Source: Oscillospiraceae bacterium (GTDB lineage: Bacteria > Bacillota_A > Clostridia > Oscillospirales > Oscillospiraceae). From it: DNA of 17,449 nucleotides. The DNA lies in contig JAFQPB010000013.1 of assembly GCA_017411905.1 (NCBI GenBank), forward strand, positions 1-17,449, in the 5' to 3' direction. Shown in pieces: positions 16,787-17,449 of the stretch. A model generated the notes under the pieces. The model worked only from the letters and a program-made list of their open reading frames with translations. It did not search any database and had not been told where the DNA came from. The stretch's first letter is position 1; each line of letters begins with the position of its first letter. Position numbers and translations under genes: made by a program.

Positions 16787-16912
16787 AGTTTCCCACTTGA
16801 TTATTTTCATATATACTTGCAAAGATTTATTTTAAGTGGTAAGATTGTGGTGGAGATGCAATTTATCTGCAAATTACCCGGCTCATTACATTCGTTACGG
16901 AGGTGTTTTATA

Positions 16913-17404
16913 ATGAGCAATATCTATCCTTCTATCTTGGAAAAGTTTACCGCACTTAATATAGATATCTATCATTACGAGGATATTGTCCGCTGTTACG
17001 CTCTGGCGAAGCTCAATATAGAGCACTCCGGAAAGCCTGATTATGCGGACGGAATTCATACGGCAGATTTTGCTGCGGAGATTTCCCGGTATCAACTGTT
17101 GGCCCCTGATGAGAACCCCTACTATGATAGTACTGCTTTTTTCTCTCTTTGCAGTGCGCTTGTCTCGGCAGGTATGGATACGGATTGCCGGCTGTTTTTT
17201 GAAACCTTCGCTCCCTTCCTGGTTACTGACTGGGATACGTTTGTGTCTAAGTTCCCAAAAGAACATCACAAAAAATTAGTCTATGTGCTTTATCTGATCC
17301 TCAAATCTACAAAGGAGTCTGAGCTACCAATTGCAGAAATTGAGCATAATCATTTATCTCCTTTTTTGATTTATGGCCATATTCTAATCGGTGGTGTTTT
17401 CTGA
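16913..17404 (+). CDS. Unrecognised 163-aa protein
   Basis: A complete reading frame starting at an ATG preceded by GGAGGTG (16899-16905), which selects it over an in-frame ATG at 16778. I do not recognise the family. The sequence is soluble-looking and rich in aromatic and acidic residues in the first half, with YPSILEKF, IDIYHYEDIVRCYALAKL and a mid region FFSLCSALVSAGMDTDCRLFFETFAPFLV that looks helical. Residues 131-141 (KKLVYVLYLIL) and the last 15 (SPFLIYGHILIGGVF) are hydrophobic but too short or irregular for a firm membrane call. There is no cysteine-pair metal motif or signal peptide. It is separated from guaA by a terminator, so it is not part of the purine system by transcript, and its stop lies one base before another ATG, suggesting a two-gene unit. 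Confidence 0.7.
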   Translation: MSNIYPSILEKFTALNIDIYHYEDIVRCYALAKLNIEHSGKPDYADGIHTADFAAEISRYQLLAPDENPYYDSTAFFSLCSALVSAGMDTDCRLFFETFAPFLVTDWDTFVSKFPKEHHKKLVYVLYLILKSTKESELPIAEIEHNHLSPFLIYGHILIGGVF

Positions 17405-17405
17405 A

Positions 17406-17449
17406 ATGCTTACGAAATATTTGAGAAATATTAATTTTGAAAAAACCAG
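17406..17449 (+). CDS. Start of a further gene (14 codons, runs off the window)
   Basis: An ATG one base after the preceding stop opens a frame, MLTKYLRNINFEKT, that continues to the edge. The spacing suggests translational coupling with the unrecognised gene; the only ribosome-site candidate is a weak GGTGGTG within that gene. Too short to identify, and it could be chance. Confidence 0.35.
   Translation, partial: MLTKYLRNINFEKT

Noticed and set aside
16601..16822. A 73-aa minus-strand frame across the end of guaA
   Set aside because: It reads through the guaA terminator hairpin and the antisense of guaA; low-complexity composition and no ribosome site.
1..17449. CRISPR array, rRNA, prophage or defence genes
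   Set aside because: No regularly spaced repeats, rRNA-like segments or recognisable phage or defence proteins were seen.

Overview
The window looks like chromosomal DNA of a gut-type anaerobic Firmicute (class Clostridia, probably Oscillospiraceae/Ruminococcaceae). The reasons are the long fused PurL of clostridial layout, strong GGAGG ribosome binding sites, TTGACA/TATAAT promoters, an iron-sulphur type PurF and moderate GC content. The placement is inferred from gene character, not from a search.

Layout. (1) Positions 1-2202: two divergent glycoside hydrolase genes, the start of a GH36 alpha-galactosidase on the minus strand and a complete GH13 oligo-1,6-glucosidase type enzyme on the plus strand, with back-to-back promoters between them. 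(2) Positions 2221-2264: a perfect hairpin terminator between the converging GH13 gene and purine operon. (3) Positions 2270-15477, minus strand: one compact purine operon read in the order promoter, ZTP riboswitch with terminator, purE, purC, purF, purM, purN, purO, stand-alone AICAR transformylase, purD, purL, guaB. Gaps are 7-22 bases, with an ATGA overlap at purM/purN. The one exception is a 276-bp insertion between purO and the transformylase gene. (4) Positions 15563-16646, plus strand: guaA, divergent from the operon, with two promoters offset by 11 bp, ending at a perfect 14-bp hairpin terminator. (5) Positions 16722-17449: a short direct repeat, an unrecognised 163-aa protein, and the first 14 codons of another gene.

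How the genes work together. The operon covers most steps from PRPP to IMP, then IMP to XMP (guaB); guaA makes GMP. PurB (SAICAR lyase), PurA, PurK and any GMP-synthase glutaminase subunit are not in the window. The ZTP riboswitch senses ZMP/ZTP, which accumulates when 10-formyl-tetrahydrofolate limits the transformylase step; ligand should prevent termination and switch the operon on. PurN and the transformylase both use 10-formyl-tetrahydrofolate.

Most notable. The only PurF here keeps its PRPP site and iron-sulphur cysteines but has lost the catalytic N-terminal cysteine and other glutaminase motifs, and GuaA has no glutaminase domain at all, so two of the three normally glutamine-dependent steps have no visible glutaminase. 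The 276-bp insertion has 26-bp terminal inverted repeats flanked by TA, and sits exactly in the purO stop codon, turning a reconstructed TAA into TAG. IMP closure uses the split PurO plus transformylase arrangement instead of bifunctional PurH. The IMP dehydrogenase closely resembles the trichomonad enzyme.
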